Below, in pieces: positions 1 through 9,966 of a DNA stretch of 64,000 nt. The notes beneath the pieces are model-generated. The model did not search any database, was not told the origin of the DNA, and saw nothing but the letters and a program-made list of their open reading frames with translations. The stretch comes from Flagellimonas sp. MMG031 (GTDB taxonomy: Bacteria > Bacteroidota > Bacteroidia > Flavobacteriales > Flavobacteriaceae): the NCBI RefSeq assembly GCF_040112705.1, contig NZ_CP157804.1, positions 3,652,001 through 3,716,000 on the forward strand. Direction: 5' to 3'. The position numbers and the translations under genes were made by a program. Positions within the stretch are counted from its first letter, which is position 1. Each line of letters starts with the position of its first letter.

Positions 1-998
1 TAGAAGTAGGTGAATATGATGATCAATACCGCGAAAAGGATATTGTACGCCAGTCCAAAGATATCAGCAAACTGTACTTCCATCCACTGTCCGGCAGCGG
101 TATCATTAAATGTTCTACCTATTAAACTTGGTGCAAACATAATCGCTTGTGCAAAGATGATGGGCATTACTCCAGATGCATTCAGTTTTAGCGGAATGTA
201 CTGTCGTGCTCCCATTACGTTCTTTTCGTATCCGCCAGAGGCTGTTCTTCTAGCGTACTGCACTGGAATCTGTCTCACCGCCATTGTCAAATACACACTG
301 GCCAAGATGACCAAGAACCAAATGATGACCTCGATCAACATGAACATGATTCCACCTGTATTATTGGTCGTTCTAGAAACAAATTCCTGAGTAAATGCCT
401 GTGGCAATGTTGCGATGATACCCACCATAATCAAAAGGGAGATACCGTTACCGATTCCCTTATCGGTGATTTTTTCACCCAACCACATGGCAAACACACA
501 TCCTGTTACCAATATGATAACTGCTGGAACGATAAAATCCAAACCTTTGCCCAAAACAAATGCACTGTCAGGCACACCTAGGGCACCAAGACCGTACAAA
601 TAAGCGGGCGCTTGAACAATACAGATACCGATGGTCAACCAACGGGTAATCTGATTGATGGTTTTTCTTCCACTTTCCCCTTCCTTTTGGAGTTTTTGAA
701 GATAAGGAATCGCAATTCCCATCAACTGCACCACAATGGAGGCGGAGATGTAGGGCATAATACCCAAAGCGAATACCGAAGCATTTGCAAAGGCTCCCCC
801 TGTAAAAGCATTCAGAATACCCAAGATACCATTTTCAGTGTTCGAGGATAATTCCGCCAACTGGGCGGTATCAATACCGGGAAGGACTACTTGGGCACCG
901 AATCGGTATACCAACAACAGCCCCAAGGTTACGATGATACGTTGTCTCAGTTCATCAATCTTCCAGATATTTGATATGGTCTCAATAAATTTCTTCAT
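1..998 (-). CDS. secY: Protein translocase subunit SecY (3' end outside window)
   Basis: SecY forms the inner-membrane channel through which the Sec system moves unfolded proteins. The visible part, about 332 residues, reads from the ATG at 996-998 (MKKFIETISNIWKI) and continues to the left edge without a stop, so the last transmembrane segments and the cytosolic tail are missing. It contains the typical plug and early TM region, with a stretch reading GIMPYISASIVVQLM, followed by alternating hydrophobic segments. It is the last gene seen in the ribosomal cluster, 11 bases after rplO, the usual place for secY at the end of an spc operon. Only truncation by the window edge is evident; no internal lesion was noticed. 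Confidence 0.96.
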   Translation of the reverse strand, partial: MKKFIETISNIWKIDELRQRIIVTLGLLLVYRFGAQVVLPGIDTAQLAELSSNTENGILGILNAFTGGAFANASVFALGIMPYISASIVVQLMGIAIPYLQKLQKEGESGRKTINQITRWLTIGICIVQAPAYLYGLGALGVPDSAFVLGKGLDFIVPAVIILVTGCVFAMWLGEKITDKGIGNGISLLIMVGIIATLPQAFTQEFVSRTTNNTGGIMFMLIEVIIWFLVILASVYLTMAVRQIPVQYARRTASGGYEKNVMGARQYIPLKLNASGVMPIIFAQAIMFAPSLIGRTFNDTAAGQWMEVQFADIFGLAYNILFAVLIIIFTYF

Positions 999-1009
999 GC
1001 TGCAATGTC

Positions 1010-1462
1010 TTATAAACTTATCGCCTCACCTCCTGCTGACTCGATGGCAGCTTTGGCGGAAGCGGTAAATTTATGTACGGATACTTTTAGGGAGGCTTTC
1101 AATTCGCCATCGCCCAATATCTTTACCAAATCGTTTTTGTGGGCCAAACCGTTGTCCATTAGTGTTTGCAAGGTAACCTCGTTTTTCACGGCTCCTTTGT
1201 CCACCAATTCCTGTAGTTTGCCCAAATTGACTCCTGTGTACTCTTTTCTGTTCCTGTTATTGAAACCGAATTTGGGTACACGTCTTTGCAATGGCATCTG
1301 ACCACCTTCGAAACCAATCTTTTTGGAATATCCAGATCTAGACTTGGCTCCTTTGTGCCCACGGGTAGCAGTTCCTCCTTTACCGGAACCTTCTCCTCGT
1401 CCTACACGTTTTCCTTCTTTGTGCACAGCGCCATCCGCTGGTTTAAGATTATTCAAATCCAT
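1010..1462 (-). CDS. rplO: 50S ribosomal protein L15
   Basis: L15 is a late-assembling protein of the large subunit that binds 23S rRNA. The 150-residue product starts [11 protein letters not shown] and has the Gly/Arg/Lys-rich extended N-terminal arm ([18 protein letters not shown]) that threads into rRNA, then the globular C-terminal half. Length and start match the family. It lies between rpmD and secY in the conserved spc order and is presumably co-transcribed with them. Confidence 0.97.
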   Translation of the reverse strand: MDLNNLKPADGAVHKEGKRVGRGEGSGKGGTATRGHKGAKSRSGYSKKIGFEGGQMPLQRRVPKFGFNNRNRKEYTGVNLGKLQELVDKGAVKNEVTLQTLMDNGLAHKNDLVKILGDGELKASLKVSVHKFTASAKAAIESAGGEAISL

Positions 1463-1475
1463 GTGCCTTTATATT

Positions 1476-1655
1476 TTAAGCTTCCTCTGTGGAAACCAAG
1501 TGTTTTACCTTATTTACCATTCCAAGGATACTGGGAGTCGCTTCGTGCTCAACTACCTGTCCGATTTTTTTCAATCCAAGAGCTTCCAAGGTCCTTTTTT
1601 GGTCCTGTGGTTTTTTGATACCGCTCTTTACTTGCTTTACTTTTATCTTTGACAT
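1476..1655 (-). CDS. rpmD: 50S ribosomal protein L30
   Basis: This short gene encodes 59 residues starting MSKIKVKQVKSGIKKPQ and ending HLVSTEEA. Translation of the minus strand from the ATG at 1653-1655 to the stop at 1476-1478 gives the bacterial L30 fold sequence, including the family pattern RTLEALGLKKIGQVV and the segment GMVNKVKHLV. L30 is a small 23S rRNA-binding protein of the large subunit. Its position between rpsE and rplO is the canonical one, with 12-13 base gaps on both sides. Confidence 0.95.
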   Translation of the reverse strand: MSKIKVKQVKSGIKKPQDQKRTLEALGLKKIGQVVEHEATPSILGMVNKVKHLVSTEEA

Positions 1656-1667
1656 AATATCCTCTAT

Positions 1668-2192
1668 TTATCCTTTAAAGACTTTTTCCAAAGAAACTCC
1701 TCTTTGTTTTGCCACAGTATCGGCACTTCTCAATTGCAACAAGGCGTCAAAAGTAGCTTTTACCACATTGTGCGGGTTAGAAGAACCTTGGGACTTGGAC
1801 AATACATCCTGAACACCCACGGCTTCCAATACGGCCCTTACGGCACCACCGGCGATAACCCCGGTACCATGGGATGCAGGCTTAATGTATACCCGTGCAC
1901 CACCGAACTTTCCTTTTTGCTCGTGAGGCAGGGTAGCCTTGTTCAATGGAATGCGAACCAAGTTCTTTTTGGCATCCTCGATGGCTTTGGCGATAGCCGT
2001 AGCAACTTCTTTGGATTTACCCAGACCATGTCCAACTACTCCGTTCTCGTCACCTACCACAACTATTGCTGAAAAACCAAAGGCTCTACCTCCTTTTGTT
2101 ACCTTGGTAACCCTTTGCACTCCAACCAAACGGTCTTTCAACTCCAGTCCACCTGGCTTAACTATCTCTACGTTCTTGTAATTCTGGTACAT
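1668..2192 (-). CDS. rpsE: 30S ribosomal protein S5
   Basis: S5 binds near the decoding centre and mRNA entry site and affects translational accuracy. The 174-residue product has the double-stranded-RNA-binding-like N-terminal domain (about residues 20-85, with [20 protein letters not shown]) and the C-terminal S5 domain with [15 protein letters not shown]. Length fits the family. It follows rplR by 6 bases and precedes rpmD, as in other spc operons. Confidence 0.97.
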   Translation of the reverse strand: MYQNYKNVEIVKPGGLELKDRLVGVQRVTKVTKGGRAFGFSAIVVVGDENGVVGHGLGKSKEVATAIAKAIEDAKKNLVRIPLNKATLPHEQKGKFGGARVYIKPASHGTGVIAGGAVRAVLEAVGVQDVLSKSQGSSNPHNVVKATFDALLQLRSADTVAKQRGVSLEKVFKG

Positions 2193-2198
2193 AGTTTC

Positions 2199-2552
2199 TT
2201 AAAATTTTAGTCCGGCTTCCCTAGCTCCTTCAGCCAATGATTTTACTCTTCCGTGATATAGGTTTCCTCCCCTATCAAAAGCAACGGCGTCAACACCAAG
2301 CTTAAGGGCCTTTTCGGCTATGGCCTTGCCCACGTTTGTCGCGATTTCGGACTTGGTCCCTTTGGAATCGACATCTTTGTCCCTGGACGAAGCCGCCGCC
2401 AAAGTTACACCTTTATTGTCGTCAATCAACTGGGCGTATATTTCTTTATTGCTCCTGAAAACAGACAACCTTGGTCTTGCTTCAGTTCCGAAGGATACTT
2501 TGCGTATTCTTCTTCGGATGCGTAATTTCCTTTCAGTCTTAGATAATCCCAT
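2199..2552 (-). CDS. rplR: 50S ribosomal protein L18
   Basis: L18 binds 5S rRNA together with L5 and attaches it to the large subunit. The 117-residue product begins [18 protein letters not shown], a typical basic N terminus, and ends with the conserved [17 protein letters not shown] motif. Complete, and in the standard order between rplF and rpsE. Confidence 0.97.
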   Translation of the reverse strand: MGLSKTERKLRIRRRIRKVSFGTEARPRLSVFRSNKEIYAQLIDDNKGVTLAAASSRDKDVDSKGTKSEIATNVGKAIAEKALKLGVDAVAFDRGGNLYHGRVKSLAEGAREAGLKF

Positions 2553-2563
2553 AGTCTTAATTA

Positions 2564-3106
2564 TTAAGCTGATTTACCTGCTTTTCTTCTTAATTGCTCA
2601 CCAACAAACTTCACACCTTTTCCTTTGTAAGGCTCTGGCTTACGGAAGGATCTGATTTTGGCAGCAACTTGGCCCACCAATTGTTTGTCATGAGACGTTA
2701 GTTTTACGATAGGGTTTTTCCCTTTTTCGGAGATGGTCTCAATTTTCACTTCTGGAGCGATGTCCAAAACGATGTTATGAGAAAATCCTAGGGCCAAATC
2801 CAATTTCTGTCCTTGGTTGCTGGCTCTGTAACCAACTCCAACCAATTCCAATTCCTTGGTCCAACCATTGGTCACACCTTCTACCATATTATTGATAAGA
2901 GCGCGGTATAACCCATGCTTTGCTTTGTGATTGTTATCATCGGAAGGTCTTTCCAAAACAACACTTCCGTCCTCGACTTTTACGTCAATTCCTGAAAACT
3001 CTTGTGTAAGCTCTCCCAATTTACCTTTTACAGTAACCAAGGAATCCTTCACTTCTACAGTGACTCCCTCAGGAATTTTAACTGGACTGTTACCTATTCT
3101 AGACAT
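2564..3106 (-). CDS. rplF: 50S ribosomal protein L6
   Basis: L6 sits near the factor-binding site of the large subunit and contacts 23S rRNA. The 180-residue protein starts [15 protein letters not shown] and contains two tandem L6 folds; the second ends with the signature [11 protein letters not shown]. Complete and of normal length. It lies between rpsH and rplR. Confidence 0.97.
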   Translation of the reverse strand: MSRIGNSPVKIPEGVTVEVKDSLVTVKGKLGELTQEFSGIDVKVEDGSVVLERPSDDNNHKAKHGLYRALINNMVEGVTNGWTKELELVGVGYRASNQGQKLDLALGFSHNIVLDIAPEVKIETISEKGKNPIVKLTSHDKQLVGQVAAKIRSFRKPEPYKGKGVKFVGEQLRRKAGKSA

Positions 3107-3125
3107 TTTTCTTCTCTTTTCTCAA

Positions 3126-3524
3126 TTAATATACGTAGCACAATACCTCGCCACCTACGTTCTCTTGCTGGGCCTGCTTGCTCGTCATAACTCCGTGGGA
3201 AGTGGAAACGATGGCGATGCCCAATCCGTTCAATACCCTAGGCAAATCGTTAGAGCTTGAATACTTTCGCAGACCGGGCTTACTTACCCGCTGCAATTTT
3301 TTAATGATAGGCTCCTTGGTAAATTTATCGTACTTCAAGGCGATTTTGATATTGCCCTGTACTTCGTTTTCCTCGAACTTGTAGCTCAAAATATAGCCTT
3401 GATCGAACAATATTTTGGTAATCTGTCTCTTAAGATTGGAACCTGGGATATTTACAACCCTATGACCTGCCTTATTGGCATTTCTCAATCTGGTCAAATA
3501 ATCTGAAATTGGATCTGTAAGCAT
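3126..3524 (-). CDS. rpsH: 30S ribosomal protein S8
   Basis: S8 is a primary 16S rRNA-binding protein; in E. coli it also represses its own operon by binding the rplE message, though whether that happens here is unknown. The 132-residue product starts MLTDPISDYLTRLRNANKA and has the C-terminal signature GLGIAIVSTSHGVMTSKQA. Complete; it lies between rpsN and rplF. Confidence 0.97.
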   Translation of the reverse strand: MLTDPISDYLTRLRNANKAGHRVVNIPGSNLKRQITKILFDQGYILSYKFEENEVQGNIKIALKYDKFTKEPIIKKLQRVSKPGLRKYSSSNDLPRVLNGLGIAIVSTSHGVMTSKQAQQENVGGEVLCYVY

Positions 3525-3542
3525 TTCTTTTCTTTATCTAAA

Positions 3543-3812
3543 TTACCAACTTGCCTTCTTAACACCGGGAATCAAGCCTTTGTTGGCCATTTCCCTGAAC
3601 ATTACCCTGGATATACCAAAAGTTCTCATGTATCCACGAGGTCTACCGGTCAATTTGCAACGGTTCCTCATGCGCACAGGAGAAGCATTCTTTGGCAACT
3701 TTTGCAAAGCCTCATAATCTCCCGCTTCCTTTAGCGCCTTTCTTTTCTCGGCGTATTTTTCTACCATTTTAGCCCTTTTTCTTTCGCGGGCTTTCATTGA
3801 TTCCTTGGCCAT
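3543..3812 (-). CDS. rpsN: 30S ribosomal protein S14 (zinc-free type)
   Basis: S14 is a small-subunit head protein. The 89-residue product is the long form without the two CxxC zinc ligands; it carries the signature [20 protein letters not shown] followed by the usual basic C terminus. It is separated from rplE by one base, which suggests translational coupling. This form does not need zinc, in contrast to the short zinc-ribbon S14 found in some other bacteria. Confidence 0.96.
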   Translation of the reverse strand: MAKESMKARERKRAKMVEKYAEKRKALKEAGDYEALQKLPKNASPVRMRNRCKLTGRPRGYMRTFGISRVMFREMANKGLIPGVKKASW

Positions 3813-3813
3813 A

Positions 3814-4365
3814 CTAGTTCTTTTTAAAGGGTATTCCCAGTTCGGTTAACAATGATTTTGCTTCTTTATCAGTCTCAGCTGTGGTAACGAACGTAATGTC
3901 CATTCCGTTGATCCTGTTGATTCTGTCGATATTGATCTCAGGGAAGATGATTTGTTCGGTAACACCCAAATTGTAGTTACCTCTACCATCAAAACCAGTG
4001 GCTTTCACTCCGGAGAAATCACGTACCCTTGGAAGGGCAGTTGTGATCAATCTATCCAAAAACTCGTACATACGTTCTCCCCTAAGGGTCACTTTTGCAC
4101 CAATTGGCATTCCTTTTCTCAATTTGAACGTGGCGACGTCTTTTTTGGAAAGGGTAGCTACCGCTTTCTGACCTGTTATGTTGGTCAACTCGTCAACGGC
4201 ATGGTCGATAAGTTTTTTATCGGACACAGCAGCACCGACACCTCGGCTTACCACAATCTTTTGCAACTTAGGAACCTGCATTACGTTCTTGTAACCAAAT
4301 TCTTCGGTCAGCGCCTTGATCACACGCTCTTTATATTCTTGCTTTAATCTTGGAATGTAACTCAT
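3814..4365 (-). CDS. rplE: 50S ribosomal protein L5
   Basis: L5 is part of the 5S rRNA complex in the central protuberance and contacts P-site tRNA. The 183-residue product begins [15 protein letters not shown] and contains the family motifs [15 protein letters not shown] and [18 protein letters not shown]. It lies 2 bases after rplX and 1 base before rpsN, so translation of the three is probably coupled. Confidence 0.97.
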   Translation of the reverse strand: MSYIPRLKQEYKERVIKALTEEFGYKNVMQVPKLQKIVVSRGVGAAVSDKKLIDHAVDELTNITGQKAVATLSKKDVATFKLRKGMPIGAKVTLRGERMYEFLDRLITTALPRVRDFSGVKATGFDGRGNYNLGVTEQIIFPEINIDRINRINGMDITFVTTAETDKEAKSLLTELGIPFKKN

Positions 4366-4367
4366 GA

Positions 4368-4679
4368 CTAAATTACTTCATTGGATTTTTTGGAAACACG
4401 CACTTTCTTTCCGTCCCTTACTTCGTACCCTACGCGAGTTGCCTCACCAGATTTTGGGTCGATCAAGGAAAGATTGGAAATGTGCATCGGAGCTTCCTTT
4501 TTTGTTATGCCTCCTTGAGGATTGTTCGCACTTGGCTTTTCGTGTTTGGACACCTCGTTGACGCCTTCCACGATAGCTTTGTTCTTTTCACGGTCTACAC
4601 GAAGTACTTTACCTTCGCTGCCTTTGTGGTCTCCCGCAATGACTCTTACCGTATCCCCTGTTTTTATTTTCAACTTCAT
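4368..4679 (-). CDS. rplX: 50S ribosomal protein L24
   Basis: L24 initiates large-subunit assembly and lies near the peptide exit. I chose the ATG at 4677-4679, giving 103 residues starting [20 protein letters not shown], which is the conserved KOW start; an upstream in-frame ATG would add 15 residues unlike the family and would overlap rplN. The KOW motif is at residues 5-32. It follows rplN by 16 bases. Confidence 0.96.
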   Translation of the reverse strand: MKLKIKTGDTVRVIAGDHKGSEGKVLRVDREKNKAIVEGVNEVSKHEKPSANNPQGGITKKEAPMHISNLSLIDPKSGEATRVGYEVRDGKKVRVSKKSNEVI

Positions 4680-4695
4680 CTTTCTGATATTTCTG

Positions 4696-5064
4696 TTATA
4701 GCACTTCAGGCGCCAATGAAACAATCTTCATGAATTGTCTGTCCCTCAACTCTCTCGCAACAGGGCCAAACACACGGGTTCCTCTCATCTCCCCGGTTGG
4801 GTTCAACAACACGCATGCGTTATCGTCGAAACGGATGTAAGAACCATCAGGTCTTCTTACTTCTTTCTTGGTCCTTACAACAACCGCCGTAGAAACTGAA
4901 CCTTTTTTTACAGTACCGTTTGGAGTAGCCTCTTTTACGGTAACAACAATTTTGTCACCTACGGAAGCGTATCTTCTTTTAGTTCCTCCTAGTACGCGGA
5001 TGGTCAAAACTTCTTTTGCACCGGTATTGTCCGCAACCCTTAATCTTGATTCTTGCTGTACCAT
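4696..5064 (-). CDS. rplN: 50S ribosomal protein L14
   Basis: L14 contacts the small subunit across the interface. The 122-residue product starts [19 protein letters not shown] and has the signature [22 protein letters not shown]. It starts 2 bases after the rpsQ stop, implying coupled translation. Complete and of normal length. Confidence 0.97.
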   Translation of the reverse strand: MVQQESRLRVADNTGAKEVLTIRVLGGTKRRYASVGDKIVVTVKEATPNGTVKKGSVSTAVVVRTKKEVRRPDGSYIRFDDNACVLLNPTGEMRGTRVFGPVARELRDRQFMKIVSLAPEVL

Positions 5065-5066
5065 AA

Positions 5067-5324
5067 TTATTTAGCTCTTTCTAGGATTTCTACCAACCTC
5101 CAGCATTTTGTTTTGCTCAATGGTCGTGTTTCCATTATTTTGACGGTATCACCTTCGTTGCAATCGTTCTTTTCGTCGTGCGCAACATATTTTTTGGTCT
5201 TCAAAACGAACTTCCCGTACATAGGGTGCTTCATTCGTTTTACCTCAGAAACCACTATCGATTTCTCCATTTTGTTGCTGGTAACAACGCCTATTCTTTC
5301 TTTTCTTAAATTTCTGTTTTCCAT
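5067..5324 (-). CDS. rpsQ: 30S ribosomal protein S17
   Basis: S17 is an early-assembling 16S rRNA-binding protein. The 85-residue OB-fold product starts [19 protein letters not shown] and contains [19 protein letters not shown] and the terminal [16 protein letters not shown]. Complete. It lies between rpmC and rplN. Confidence 0.97.
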   Translation of the reverse strand: MENRNLRKERIGVVTSNKMEKSIVVSEVKRMKHPMYGKFVLKTKKYVAHDEKNDCNEGDTVKIMETRPLSKTKCWRLVEILERAK

Positions 5325-5337
5325 AAGGCAGAACCGA

Positions 5338-5529
5338 TTATTGTAATTCCCTTTTAGTTAATTCAGTTGCAAGTCTTGCTACCGTCCTTCTAGTCTTTCT
5401 GATCTGTAAAGGATTTTCCAAAGGTGTAACAGCGTGCGCCATTTTAAGATCGGCATGTTGTTTTTTGAACTCTGCCAATCGCTCCTTTAGCTCTTCAATT
5501 GAAAGTTCTTTTATTTCTGATTGTCTCAT
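5338..5529 (-). CDS. rpmC: 50S ribosomal protein L29
   Basis: L29 is a two-helix protein at the tunnel exit near the signal-recognition-particle binding site. I chose the internal ATG at 5527-5529 (63 residues, [18 protein letters not shown]), which matches L29; an ATG four codons upstream is possible. The motif [17 protein letters not shown] is the family signature region. It lies between rplP and rpsQ. Confidence 0.94.
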   Translation of the reverse strand: MRQSEIKELSIEELKERLAEFKKQHADLKMAHAVTPLENPLQIRKTRRTVARLATELTKRELQ

Positions 5530-5548
5530 CTTTCTTCTCAATTAAAAA

Positions 5549-5968
5549 TTAGGCGGAATAATCCCTTGCTACGACAAACTTGGTCTTTACCGGTAACTTT
5601 TGCGCTGCAAGCCTCAAGGCTTCTTGTGCAACGTCCATGGGCACACCGGCAATTTCGAACATGATACGACCAGGTTTAACCACGGCCACCCAATATTCCG
5701 GAGCTCCTTTACCTTTACCCATACGTACCTCAAGAGGCTTTTTGGTGATAGGCTTGTCCGGGAATATTTTGATCCACAACTGACCTTGTCTCTTCATGTA
5801 TCTTGTCGCAGCGATACGTGCAGCCTCGATTTGACGGGAAGTAATGAAGTGAGAATCCAAGGACTTGATACCGAACATTCCATTGGAAAGTTGGTGGCCT
5901 CTTTGGGAAATTCCCTTCATACGCCCTTTCTGGGCCTTACGAAATTTTGTTCTTTTTGGCTGTAACAT
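5549..5968 (-). CDS. rplP: 50S ribosomal protein L16
   Basis: L16 helps shape the A site of the large subunit. The 139-residue product begins [19 protein letters not shown] and carries the signature [19 protein letters not shown]. Complete and of usual length. It lies 20 bases after rpsC. Confidence 0.97.
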   Translation of the reverse strand: MLQPKRTKFRKAQKGRMKGISQRGHQLSNGMFGIKSLDSHFITSRQIEAARIAATRYMKRQGQLWIKIFPDKPITKKPLEVRMGKGKGAPEYWVAVVKPGRIMFEIAGVPMDVAQEALRLAAQKLPVKTKFVVARDYSA

Positions 5969-5988
5969 CTTACCTTACTTTATCTTAA

Positions 5989-6699
5989 TTACTTTCTACG
6001 ACGAGGTTTCTTGTTCTCCTTGCCGCCTTTTCCTTGACTCTTGCTCAATCCTACCAATGGGGAAAGTTCTCTTTTTCCGTAAACCTCTCCTTTCATGATC
6101 CACACCTTAACACCCAATCTTCCGTAGGTAGTGTGAGCCTCGTGCAATGCATAATCTACATCGGCACGGAAAGTGGACAATGGAATCCTTCCTTCTTTGT
6201 AAGATTCGGAACGTGCCATTTCAGCACCGTTCAAACGTCCGGAAATCTGAATCTTGATACCTTCGGCATTCATACGCATTGCTGCTGCAATGGCCATTTT
6301 AATGGCTCTTCTGTATGAAATCCTGCTCTCAATCTGTCTTGCTACACTCGCAGCAACCAAATTGGCATCAAGCTCAGGTCTCTTGATCTCGTGAATATTG
6401 ATTTGGACCTCTTTGTTGGTGATTTTCTTAAGCTCTTCCTTAAGCTTATCAACCTCTTGTCCTCCCTTACCAATAATGATACCTGGCCTTGCGGTGGTAA
6501 TGGTAATGGTAATCAATTTCAAGGTTCTTTCTATAATCACCCTAGATACACTGGCTTTGGCCAAACGTGCATAAAGGTACTTTCTGATCTTATCGTCTTC
6601 AGCCAGTTTATCGCCATAATCATTTCCTCCGTACCAGTTGGATTCCCATCCTCTGATAATTCCTAAGCGATTTCCTATTGGATTGGTCTTCTGTCCCAT
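5989..6699 (-). CDS. rpsC: 30S ribosomal protein S3
   Basis: S3 lines the mRNA entry tunnel and has mRNA-unwinding activity together with S4 and S5. The 236-residue product starts [14 protein letters not shown]. It has the KH RNA-binding domain (about residues 60-105, with [14 protein letters not shown]) and the C-terminal S3 domain with [12 protein letters not shown]. The tail is rich in Lys/Arg. Complete. Confidence 0.97.
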   Translation of the reverse strand: MGQKTNPIGNRLGIIRGWESNWYGGNDYGDKLAEDDKIRKYLYARLAKASVSRVIIERTLKLITITITTARPGIIIGKGGQEVDKLKEELKKITNKEVQINIHEIKRPELDANLVAASVARQIESRISYRRAIKMAIAAAMRMNAEGIKIQISGRLNGAEMARSESYKEGRIPLSTFRADVDYALHEAHTTYGRLGVKVWIMKGEVYGKRELSPLVGLSKSQGKGGKENKKPRRRK

Positions 6700-6708
6700 A
6701 TTATTCTT

Positions 6709-7116
6709 CTAGCTTTGAACGTTGTTATTGGCCTCCAAAATCATAGTAACATGATTGGAACGCTTTCTGATTCTATGTGCCCTACCTTGTGGAGCTGGTC
6801 TTAGTCTTTTCAACATAGTTCCTCCATCAACACGGATTTCCTTGATGTAAAGATCGGCAGCTTCGATATCAGCACCCTCATTTTTGGCTTCCCAATTGGC
6901 AATTGCAGAAAGCAAAAGTTTTTCCAATTTTCTAGAAGCTTCCTTTGGGTTAAATCTTAGGGTAGCCAAAGCCAACTCAACCTGCTTACCTCTTACCAAG
7001 TCAGCGACCAAACGCATCTTTCTTGGAGAGGTTGGGCAATTGTTAAGCTTTGCAATAGCAAGTTGCTTTTTCTCTTCTTTTAACCTTTCGGCCATTTCTC
7101 TTTTACGAACTCCCAT
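6709..7116 (-). CDS. rplV: 50S ribosomal protein L22
   Basis: L22 reaches into the peptide exit tunnel with a beta hairpin. The 135-residue product starts [17 protein letters not shown] and includes the conserved [15 protein letters not shown] and the hairpin region with [20 protein letters not shown]. The N terminus is somewhat longer than in E. coli, as is common in Bacteroidota. It follows rpsS by 7 bases. Confidence 0.97.
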   Translation of the reverse strand: MGVRKREMAERLKEEKKQLAIAKLNNCPTSPRKMRLVADLVRGKQVELALATLRFNPKEASRKLEKLLLSAIANWEAKNEGADIEAADLYIKEIRVDGGTMLKRLRPAPQGRAHRIRKRSNHVTMILEANNNVQS

Positions 7117-7123
7117 AGCTTAC

Positions 7124-7402
7124 TTACTTTTTACCTTTGTTTTTAGCTCCTGCATGACCCCTGAAAGATCTTGTAGGTGAAAATTCCCCAAGTTTGTGAC
7201 CCACCATGTTTTCAGTAACAAAAACAGGGACAAATTGTCTACCGTTATGCACCGCGATGGTCTGCCCAACAAAGTCTGGCGTTATCATAGAGGCTCTAGA
7301 CCACGTTTTGATAACTGATTTCTTACCTGATTCTATATTGGCCTGGACTTTTTTCTCCAAGCTATAATGAACGTATGGTCCTTTTTTTAACGAACGTGCC
7401 AT
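7124..7402 (-). CDS. rpsS: 30S ribosomal protein S19
   Basis: S19 lies in the small-subunit head and forms an inter-subunit bridge. The 92-residue product starts [18 protein letters not shown] and has the signature [16 protein letters not shown] and [14 protein letters not shown]. Complete; 11 bases after rplB. Confidence 0.97.
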   Translation of the reverse strand: MARSLKKGPYVHYSLEKKVQANIESGKKSVIKTWSRASMITPDFVGQTIAVHNGRQFVPVFVTENMVGHKLGEFSPTRSFRGHAGAKNKGKK

Positions 7403-7413
7403 TTACTTTTCTT

Positions 7414-8238
7414 TTATTTCTTTCTACGTTCTACGATATACTTATTGGTGTCCTTGGTTCTAGAACGGGTTCTGAATCCTTTTGCAGGAATACCGTTTCT
7501 AGATCTTGGGTGACCTCCGGAAGCTCTACCTTCACCACCTCCCATTGGGTGATCAACAGGGTTCATTGCTACTGGTCTGGTTCTTGGTCTTCTACCCAAC
7601 CATCTGCTTCTACCAGCTTTACCGCTAACAAGCAATTGATGGTCTGAGTTGGATACCGCACCAATGGTCGCCAAGCATGTAGCCAACACCATTCTGGATT
7701 CACCAGAAGGCAATTTCATGGTCACAAACTTTCCGTCTTTCGCCATCAACTGGGCAAAAGTACCGGCACTACGAGCCATGATAGCTCCTTGACCCGGTCT
7801 CAATTCGATACAGGACACAATGGTACCCAAAGGAATTTCGCTCAACGGAAGCGCATTTCCAATTTCAGGAGCAGATCCAGTTCCAGACTGAATGGTCTGG
7901 CCTACCTGCAATCCGTTTTGGGCAACCACATATCTTTTTTCACCATCCTTGTACTCTACCAAGGCGATAAATGCAGTTCTGTTGGGATCATACTGAATGG
8001 AAACCACAGTGGCCTCTACACCTTGCTTGTCCCTTTTGAAATCGATGATTCGATATCTTCTTTTGTGACCACCACCCTTATGGCGCATGGTCATTTTTCC
8101 TTGACTGTTCCTACCACCCGTCTTTTTTATCGGAGCAAGCAAGCTTTTCTCCGGCTTATCAGTAGTAATCGCGTCAAATCCGTTTACTACTCTAAAACGC
8201 TGACCAGGGGTTATCGGTTTTAATTTTCTAACTGACAT
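7414..8238 (-). CDS. rplB: 50S ribosomal protein L2
   Basis: L2 is a core protein needed for subunit association and peptidyl-transferase activity. The 274-residue product starts [15 protein letters not shown], has the N-terminal OB-like domain and SH3-like domain, and near the C terminus the signature [17 protein letters not shown], which includes the universally conserved His at the catalytic centre. Complete; between rplW and rpsS. Confidence 0.97.
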   Translation of the reverse strand: MSVRKLKPITPGQRFRVVNGFDAITTDKPEKSLLAPIKKTGGRNSQGKMTMRHKGGGHKRRYRIIDFKRDKQGVEATVVSIQYDPNRTAFIALVEYKDGEKRYVVAQNGLQVGQTIQSGTGSAPEIGNALPLSEIPLGTIVSCIELRPGQGAIMARSAGTFAQLMAKDGKFVTMKLPSGESRMVLATCLATIGAVSNSDHQLLVSGKAGRSRWLGRRPRTRPVAMNPVDHPMGGGEGRASGGHPRSRNGIPAKGFRTRSRTKDTNKYIVERRKK

Positions 8239-8247
8239 TTCTCGTCT

Positions 8248-8538
8248 TTATAGATTACTGTAAAAATCAATAATATCACCTTCAGCTACATCAACGATCG
8301 CTTTTTTCAAAGCATTCGTTTTACCATGCTGAATACCGGTTTTTGTATAACGACTCTTACGGTTTGGCCCATAGTTCATGGTTCTTACCTTTTCCACAGA
8401 AACACCATAAGTAGCCTCTACCGCTTCTTTGATTTCAAGCTTGTTGGCACTAGGGTTTACATAGAAACCATAGCGATTGAAAAGCTCGCTGTCAGCGGTC
8501 ATTTTTTCCGTAATTATCGGTTTTATCAACACACTCAT
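8248..8538 (-). CDS. rplW: 50S ribosomal protein L23
   Basis: L23 borders the exit tunnel and docks trigger factor and SRP. The 96-residue product starts MSVLIKPIITEKMTADSE and includes EIKEAVEATYGVSVEKVRTMN, the family core. Complete; between rplD and rplB. Confidence 0.97.
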   Translation of the reverse strand: MSVLIKPIITEKMTADSELFNRYGFYVNPSANKLEIKEAVEATYGVSVEKVRTMNYGPNRKSRYTKTGIQHGKTNALKKAIVDVAEGDIIDFYSNL

Positions 8539-8545
8539 GATTGTT

Positions 8546-9175
8546 CTATTTCTTTAGGTTCGATTCAATTCCTTCCAAAGCGCTTTCGGTCAACACCAAA
8601 CTTGTTGCATTAACAATTTTGTAAGTGTTTAATTCTGAACCAGTTACGACTTCGGAGCGGTCCAAATTGCGCGACGACAAATATACGTTATTATTTGTAC
8701 CGCCCAACACAATAAGAGACTTTTTATTTTCTATTCCCAAGGAAGACAAGAATTTAACGAAGTCCTTGGTTTTTGGCGCTTCAAAATTGAAGTCTTCCAC
8801 AACCACCAAAGATTGCTCTTTGGACTTCAAGCTCAAGGCCGATTTTCTGGCCAATCGCTTCATGTTCTTGTTCAACTTTTGGGTGTAGTCCTTTGGTCTT
8901 GGACCAAAAATTCTACCTCCCCCTCTAAATACAGGGGATTTGATACTACCGGCCCTTGCGGTACCTGTACCTTTTTGTTTTTTGATTTTTCTGGTACTAC
9001 CAGCGATCTCCGCTCTTTCTTTGGCCTTGTGCGTTCCTTGCCTTTGGTGGGCCAAGTATTGCTTTACATCCAAATAGATAGCGTGCTCATTAGGCTCTAT
9101 CGCAAAAACATCGTCAGAAAGCTCTACTTTCCTACCTGTTTCTTTTCCTGTGATATCTAAAACTGCTACCTTCAT
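8546..9175 (-). CDS. rplD: 50S ribosomal protein L4
   Basis: L4 lines the exit tunnel; in E. coli it also autoregulates the S10 operon, but no such role can be assigned here. I chose the ATG at 9173-9175, giving 209 residues starting [16 protein letters not shown]; the longer in-frame extension lies inside rplC. The motif [20 protein letters not shown] marks the tunnel loop. Its ATG overlaps the rplC stop by one base (TAATG), indicating translational coupling. Confidence 0.96.
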   Translation of the reverse strand: MKVAVLDITGKETGRKVELSDDVFAIEPNEHAIYLDVKQYLAHQRQGTHKAKERAEIAGSTRKIKKQKGTGTARAGSIKSPVFRGGGRIFGPRPKDYTQKLNKNMKRLARKSALSLKSKEQSLVVVEDFNFEAPKTKDFVKFLSSLGIENKKSLIVLGGTNNNVYLSSRNLDRSEVVTGSELNTYKIVNATSLVLTESALEGIESNLKK

Positions 9176-9798
9176 TATTGCCACCTTTGAATTGTTACGT
9201 AAGCATTCTTGTGACCTGGAACACATCCTTTTACTACCAAAAGATTTTTCTCAGGAACCACTTTCAATACTTTCAAGTTTTGAACTGTCACTCTTTCACC
9301 ACCCATTCTTCCGGCCATACGAAGACCTTTAACTACTTTGGATGGGTAAGAAGCCGCACCGATGGAACCAGGGGCCCTCAATCTGTTGTGCTGACCGTGG
9401 GTTGCTTGTCCAACTCCACCGAAACCATGACGTTTTACAACACCCTGGAATCCTTTACCTTTTGATGTACCAACTACATCAACAAACTCTCCTTCTACAA
9501 ACAAATCAACACCTACGGTATCCCCTAATTTGTATTCACCTTCAAACCCTTGGAACTCAACGACTTTCTTTTTAGGAGAAGTACCTGCTTTTTTGTAGTG
9601 GCCTGTTTCGGCCTTGTTAGCACGTTTTTCTGCCTTGTCATCGAAACCTAGTTGAAGGGCTTTGTACCCGTCTACCTCTTCGGTTCTGACTTGGGTAACC
9701 ACGCATGGCCCAGCTTCCAATACGGTACATGGAACGTTCTTTCCATTCTCGTCGAAAATGCTGGTCATACCGATTTTCTTACCTATTAACCCAGACAT
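9175..9798 (-). CDS. rplC: 50S ribosomal protein L3
   Basis: L3 is an early-assembling protein whose loop reaches the peptidyl-transferase centre. The 207-residue product starts [19 protein letters not shown] and has the signature [17 protein letters not shown] and [15 protein letters not shown]. It is the first gene after a 168-base leader that carries three hairpins, so its expression may be separated from that of rpsJ. Confidence 0.97.
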   Translation of the reverse strand: MSGLIGKKIGMTSIFDENGKNVPCTVLEAGPCVVTQVRTEEVDGYKALQLGFDDKAEKRANKAETGHYKKAGTSPKKKVVEFQGFEGEYKLGDTVGVDLFVEGEFVDVVGTSKGKGFQGVVKRHGFGGVGQATHGQHNRLRAPGSIGAASYPSKVVKGLRMAGRMGGERVTVQNLKVLKVVPEKNLLVVKGCVPGHKNAYVTIQRWQ

Positions 9799-9851
9799 AT
9801 TTAATTAATTAACAATTATTTACTTTTTATAACTCTAGCCAATTTCTTGGC

Positions 9852-9890
9852 AAAAAAATTGGGTCAAGAAAACAATTCTGCTCTGACCCA
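9852..9890 (-). terminator. Terminator-like hairpin between rpsJ and rplC (possible attenuator)
   Basis: Read on the minus strand, a 7-bp stem TGGGTCA / TGACCCA, extended by AGAA/TTCT pairing inside the loop, is followed directly by a run of seven T. This is the form of an intrinsic terminator. It lies inside the ribosomal cluster after rpsJ and before rplC, so it could attenuate the downstream genes or end the str part. Seen directly; function is inferred. Confidence 0.6.
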
Positions 9891-9912
9891 GATTCTTTTC
9901 TTTCTCCGTTTT

Positions 9913-9957
9913 TCCCGAACCGTCGTTCGGGACATGTGATTCCCACCTATAGTGGAA
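9913..9957 (-). promoter_or_regulatory. Two further leader hairpins in the rpsJ-rplC gap
   Basis: An 8-bp perfect stem TCCCGAAC / GTTCGGGA with a CGTC loop (9913-9932) and a weaker stem TTCC(C)CAC / GTGGAA (9940-9957, one bulge) lie just downstream of the rpsJ stop. Neither is followed by a T run on the minus strand, so they look like structured leader RNA or processing sites rather than terminators. Together with the stem at 9852-9890 they fill most of the 168-base gap. Confidence 0.5.
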
Positions 9958-9966
9958 AAGGTATTA

